16,022 bases of DNA from Saccoglossus kowalevskii (taxonomy: Eukaryota > Hemichordata > Enteropneusta > Harrimaniidae): contig NW_003143838.1 of assembly GCF_000003605.2 (NCBI RefSeq), positions 27,254-43,275 on the forward strand, read 5' to 3'. Positions 9,331 through 16,022 of this stretch are shown here, piece by piece. Within the stretch, counting starts at the first letter, position 1, and every line of letters starts with the position of its first letter. Both the position numbers and the translations under genes were made by a program. The notes below the pieces were generated by a model. That model was not told where the DNA came from. It saw only the letters and a list, made by a program, of their open reading frames with translations, and ran no database searches.

Positions 9331-9699
9331 ACTTAGCCGAGTCCCTCTGAGGACAATTTGAACTTATGTAGTCAGTAGATTGTGAGAATGTAATGCCTTA
9401 TTATTTCGTTGACCATGTAATCAATGACAACGAAGGCTAAATTACGATTTTTTAGACTATATCACGCCACCGAGCACACTTTGTCAGGATGATTATATAT
9501 TTTGACCGGATAAAATAATGCTAACAGGAAATAAAATGACAATTTGCTCTCGTATTGTTTAAGTATGACAACTTGACAATTGTTTTTTTTTTTAATTCAG
9601 ATGACCTTTTGCTGGATTACTCTCGTAACTATACAGTAGTGGTGACAAGCAATTTGGGAAAAATGGTTTGGTAATTACGACACGGTTTTTTACAGTTAA
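9331..9699. other. Intergenic upstream of USP7, nothing seen
   Basis: AT-rich, with an 11-T run near 9583. No motif or frame could be supported. Confidence 0.55.
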
Positions 9700-9816
9700 T
9701 TAAGGTTTTTTGGCAGAAAATATACATTCTTCGATGAAGTGCGCCCTCCGCCGATAGTCCTTCTTCATGTCTAACCCATTCCCATGACGCTTTGCGAAAC
9801 AGCAGCTGGCCGCCAT
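9700..9816 (-). other. Possible divergent short ORF or first exon, unrecognised
   Basis: From the ATG inside the YY1 motif a 38-codon frame begins MAASCCFAKRHGNGLDMKKD and ends at TAA (9700-9702). I recognise no family. A donor-like GAAT|GTATAT inside it could make it a first exon. Another frame over 9629-9841 is also open, which argues against reading much into either. This is a candidate divergent transcript only. Confidence 0.18.
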
Positions 9817-10083
9817 CTTGTTTATTATTGTCTATGTACAATCACGTTTTGCCGTTGTTGGTATCTATTTCTTTTTATTGTCTTTTCTAATTATCATACA
9901 GTATAATTCGAGGTAAATTGTGATCCCCTGTTATCGGGGGCTAAGACTGCAGAAATTGGGCGGATCGCGAGCAAGCACGTTAAAGCCAGCCAAGTGTCTC
10001 AGAGATCCCCCACGTCTCCGGGTGGTGGTGTGGAGACTAAGGAAGAGGGCGACACTGAGACCGGTAAAAAAACGAACAAGACA
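9800..10083 (+). promoter_or_regulatory. USP7: Putative USP7 promoter and 5' leader
   Basis: This stretch is richer in GC and CpG than the surrounding AT-rich DNA, especially 9930-10070, and directly precedes the USP7 ATG. It has no convincing TATA box. It contains GCCGCCATCTTG (9809-9820), the complement of the YY1 consensus found at many TATA-less housekeeping promoters. There is no ATG between 9837 and 10083, so transcription starting in this span would make 10084 the first AUG. A donor-like GAG|GTAAAT lies at 9912/9913. The transcription start itself cannot be located. Confidence 0.5.
9809..9820 (-). promoter_or_regulatory. YY1-type motif CAAGATGGCGGC
   Basis: Read on the minus strand this is an exact match to the long YY1 motif CAAGATGGCGGC. 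In housekeeping promoters the sense motif usually lies just downstream of the start site, so this copy would point to a minus-strand transcript diverging from USP7. It contains an ATG (9814-9816) that opens a 38-codon minus-strand frame ending at 9700. Confidence 0.45.
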
Positions 10084-13502
<3,419 letters not shown>

Positions 13503-13557
13503 GTAAGTACTACCCTGTGTAATACTAAAACTAAATCTTTATGGTAATAAATGCATA

Positions 13558-13758
13558 TACTGTGGAATACTTTATTTTCACTGGAATTAATTTTCGCTGA
13601 AAAGGCTTTTTGGGCATTTTGTATGAAATTTATTTTCACTGATTTTTTGATGAGTTTAATGTGAAATATAGAAAAAGTATATTCGCTGGATTTTATTTTC
13701 ACGGAATCATCCCTTCAGCGAAAATAAATTCCAAGCGAAAATAAAGTATTCTACAGTA
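13558..13758 (+). mobile_element. MITE copy B (intron 4)
   Basis: 201 bp with about 45-bp terminal inverted repeats: TACTGTGGAATACTTTATTT at the left and the inverted form ending ATTCTACAGTA at the right. Subterminal motifs ATTTTCACTGG and ATTTTCGCTGA recur inside both arms. The matched ends extend a few bases into CATA/TATG, with TA the likely target. No ORF is present. It is the most complete of the three copies here. Confidence 0.88.
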
Positions 13759-14125
13759 TATGAAGTCAGGATGTATGTGTTACATCTATCCATGATATGC
13801 AGACTGAGACAGCTTGAAAAAAACAAACATTTTCCAGTTATTAGCTTATTATTATCGTGTCGACCATGTGTGTTCATTCAGTACAACATAATAGACTCAA
13901 TATTACATGAATTAAAAAATATATTATTATATAGTAGTGTCATGCAAATATAATATTAAACAAAAGCATTATGATTGTCATGTTTTTTCTATAAAAGAAC
14001 TCTTACAAAACAGAAAATCTTACGCACCAACAGTTTTATAACATCATATGTATTGCATTATATGAAAATAGTGAACTTAATTAATTAATTGTAATGTTTT
14101 CATGATTTTTTTTTTCTTGTCATCT

Positions 14126-14138
14126 GGGGGGGGGGGGG
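14126..14138 (+). repeat. 13-G homopolymer
   Basis: Thirteen consecutive G, following CATCT. It lies in USP7 intron 4. Confidence 0.9.
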
Positions 14139-14302
14139 AGAAATTACTATGTTTCAATGTTTGAAGATGGTGAATAAGTAATAGTTCTTGTTTGTTTTGA
14201 TTAAATTGAAATTGTAAGTGTAGTGACTAGTGTAGAGCACTAAACATGCAATCATCTTCCATCGGTTTGGCTTTTATACACAGCTTTATTTGACCATTCA
14301 TT

Positions 14303-14433
14303 GCCAAAGGGTGGCCCACTGGTCACAGTAGACAAGTAACTTTTATTATACAGGTCACTTTACATGTGAATTGCATTAGGGCTCCCCAAAGGTGGTCACT
14401 GTAGGCAGATGGTCTTTATATACAGGTTGTCAC
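14303..14433 (+). repeat. Imperfect tandem duplication, about 82-bp period
   Basis: CCAAAGGGTGG...GGTCACAGTAGACA...TTATTATACAGGTCAC (from 14303) recurs in altered form as CCAAAGGTGGTCACTGTAGGCA...TTATATACAGGTTGTCAC (from about 14385). The spacing and indels are irregular. It is probably a fragment of an interspersed repeat. Confidence 0.6.
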
Positions 14434-14801
14434 TAACACAGGTTTACCTATCAAAATCTAAAGATATATACAAATAATTTATAAAACAGCTGATATACAA
14501 TGCCTGGCTTGACTTGACTTGTTACACATATTGTTAATGTTGTGAGTTCTGTAGTGATGGTTTGTTCTGCCAACCCTTCTAATGCAACAGGATAGGTTCT
14601 CAAGTTATCCTCTGATCTAGGGATTGTTTGCTTGGCCATTGACTGCTCAATAATTTTATCCTCCCAAAATCACCAATCTGTCAAGTAATGCTGAATTAAA
14701 ATTTCAACTGATGTTTAGTACAGTTTGTATGGACTTGATAAGAAATTTCCCGAATAAGATATGCATTTAGAATGCTTTTTATTTTATTTATAGCCTTAAA
14801 A

Positions 14802-14973
14802 TACTGTAAAATACTTTATTTTAGCTGGAATTAATTTTCGCTGAAAATGGGTGTTTTGTATGGAATTTATTTTCACCGATTTTTGCTGAGTTGAATGTGA
14901 GACATAGGGAAAAAAGCTGAAGCATCCTTTTAGCGAAAATAAATTCCAAGCGGAAATAAAGTATTCTACAGTA
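14802..14973 (+). mobile_element. MITE copy C (intron 4)
   Basis: 172 bp, same orientation as copy B. It begins TACTGTAAAATACTTTATTT and ends AAAGTATTCTACAGTA. The interior follows copy B with several deletions. TA lies at both ends. Confidence 0.87.
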
Positions 14974-15020
14974 TTGGTTATAGATAAATCTTCAGGTAAT
15001 TGTTTAGACTGGCAAAGTCA

Positions 15021-15597
15021 GGACTAAAAAAATTAATTGTCAGTTTAGCCTTTTTAGCGTGATCACCACGAATACTAGCGTGACCGCAAAAGAAATCCCT
15101 ACTGGACGCATCTGCAGGCAATCCCCTGCATTGGAGTGAAAACTGGAGCGGAATCACTCCGGTGATTATGCTAATTAAAAGTTGTTGACTAGCACTGACA
15201 ACAAATCAGAGTGCAGCTCCAATATTTGAATCACATTTCTGTTGTTATTTTTGAGAGTGAAATAACTAAACCTCAGCACCACTACCACCATAATTCTAAC
15301 CTACACTACATTACAACAGTTTATCTATCTTGTGTCAGCTACTGTACATTTTCAGTTCTAAACTACAAGATACGACTAGCAGCAGAACATTCTCATTTCC
15401 GTGACTAGTCAGCCATTTGCATTGTGACCCAACCTTTAAAAGGTCATGTTAACACACCTACTCATGAATAATCAATGACATCATAAATAATTAATAGCAG
15501 TCAAATGCCCGCAGATGCGTCCAGTCAGGATTTCTCCCGAGTCACATTAGTTTTCGTGATCACGCTAAAAGGACTTAAAACAATTAATTATTAGTCC
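15021..15597. mobile_element. Foldback/MITE-like element, 577 bp, in intron 4
   Basis: The left arm (about 15021-15121) and right arm (about 15506-15597) are inverted copies. Matching pieces are GGACTAA/TTAGTCC at the tips, TTTTAGCGTGATCAC/GTGATCACGCTAAAA, and GGACGCATCTGC/GCAGATGCGTCC at the inner ends. The arms differ by several substitutions and small indels. The 385-bp centre is AT-rich with no transposase frame. No clear target duplication is visible. Confidence 0.85.
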
Positions 15598-15760
15598 CCG
15601 TTCAGACGAAGTCAGAAAACTGGGACTTATAATTCGGTCTCCGTCCGTGCGTCCGTTCGGAGTCATATCTCAGAATCCCTTGGACCGATTCCGTTCATTC
15701 TTTGCATGTGCCTAGTACTTTATCTGGGACATATGCACATGCAGTGGTTTAGCGATTCGA

Positions 15761-16022
15761 TTCAAAATGGCCGACTGGCAGCAATCTTGTTTTTTGAAAA
15801 TGTTGTATTTTGGACATGCTTTGTCAGTTTTCATTCAAATTTGGTACATAGATTATACATGTTAGGATACATGTCCATGATGATTTATTTCACAATTGGA
15901 TCAAAGATGGCCGACTGGCAGCCATCTTGTTTTTTGAAAATGTTGTATTTTGGACATGCTTTGTCAGTTTTCATTCAAATTTGGTACATAGATTATACAT
16001 GTTAGGATACATGTCCATGACG
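15761..16022 (+). repeat. 140-bp tandem repeat, cut by the window edge
   Basis: TGGCCGACTGGCAGC and all that follows at 15768 recurs at 15908, exactly 140 bp later, nearly identical to the window end (CATGTCCATGA at both). A more diverged partial copy precedes it at about 15705-15760. The open frame 15706-16005 is a consequence of this repeat and is not a gene. Confidence 0.92.
15904..15928. repeat. YY1-like inverted pair within the 140-bp repeat
   Basis: AAGATGGC (15904-15911) and GCCATCTT (15921-15928) are perfect inverted copies separated by 9 nt. The earlier copy at 15764-15788 has two substitutions that weaken both arms. Confidence 0.6.

Larger units (their letters stand above)
13503..16022 (+). 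other. USP7: USP7 intron 4 (runs off the window)
   Basis: It starts with a strong GTAAGT donor. No acceptor followed by the expected SWSCHAQ-like TRAF sequence is visible, so the intron exceeds 2520 bp. It contains two MITE copies, an 80-bp-class imperfect repeat, a 13-G tract (14126-14138), a 577-bp foldback element and a 140-bp tandem repeat at the right edge. Confidence 0.8.

Noticed and set aside
15706-16005. Plus-strand 99-codon frame with hydrophobic stretches resembling a membrane protein
   Set aside because: It runs through the 140-bp tandem repeat, and the two copies are read in different frames because 140 is not divisible by three, so there is no conserved protein.

Overview
This window is nuclear DNA from an animal. 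It is AT-rich and intron-rich, dense in simple and tandem repeats, and carries at least two families of short inverted-repeat DNA transposons plus tRNA-derived SINE-like pieces. The one recognisable gene has conserved metazoan splice junctions. It looks like a non-vertebrate animal, probably marine, but no species can be named from the sequence alone.

The only gene I can defend is the 5' end of USP7 (HAUSP, the ubiquitin carboxyl-terminal hydrolase with an N-terminal TRAF/MATH domain), on the plus strand. Four coding exons (10084-10147, 10592-10714, 13085-13187, 13407-13502) join in consistent phase. They give an N-terminus like that of vertebrate USP7 (MNH start, an acidic linker, then the first strands of the TRAF domain). 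The gene runs off the right edge inside intron 4. A promoter-like CpG-richer segment precedes it (about 9800-10083), with a YY1-type motif at 9809-9820.

Layout: 1-1500 is intergenic DNA with a 169-bp-period direct repeat, a tRNA-like (SINE) trace and a CCAAT/CCAAT/CCAAT/TATA cluster with no gene behind it. 1531-1678 is a 42-bp minisatellite. 1680-3960 is mostly featureless, apart from a minus-strand coding-like fragment with one internal stop (2673-2948). About 3960-7090 is one large satellite domain: a homogeneous 30-bp core (4171-5220, 35 units), a 32-bp flank (5221-5888, 21 units), and decayed outer parts. A 396-bp inverted-repeat element (5889-6284) and retrotransposon 3'-end fragments interrupt it. 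7090-9800 is intergenic with small repeats. 9800-16022 is USP7, whose introns hold a tRNA-derived SINE, three copies of a roughly 170-200-bp MITE, a 37-bp minisatellite just upstream of exon 3, a 577-bp foldback element and the start of a 140-bp tandem repeat.

The long open frames at 4061-5277 (up to 394 codons) are by-products of a 30-bp unit divisible by three and are not called as genes. The most informative signals are the satellite's internal history (a 2-bp deletion turning 32-mers into 30-mers, with two dimorphic sites arranged non-randomly), the transposon inserted cleanly between satellite half-units, and the frame that stays open upstream of the USP7 ATG. I found no sign of a novel gene system; the novelty here lies in repeats and gene structure.
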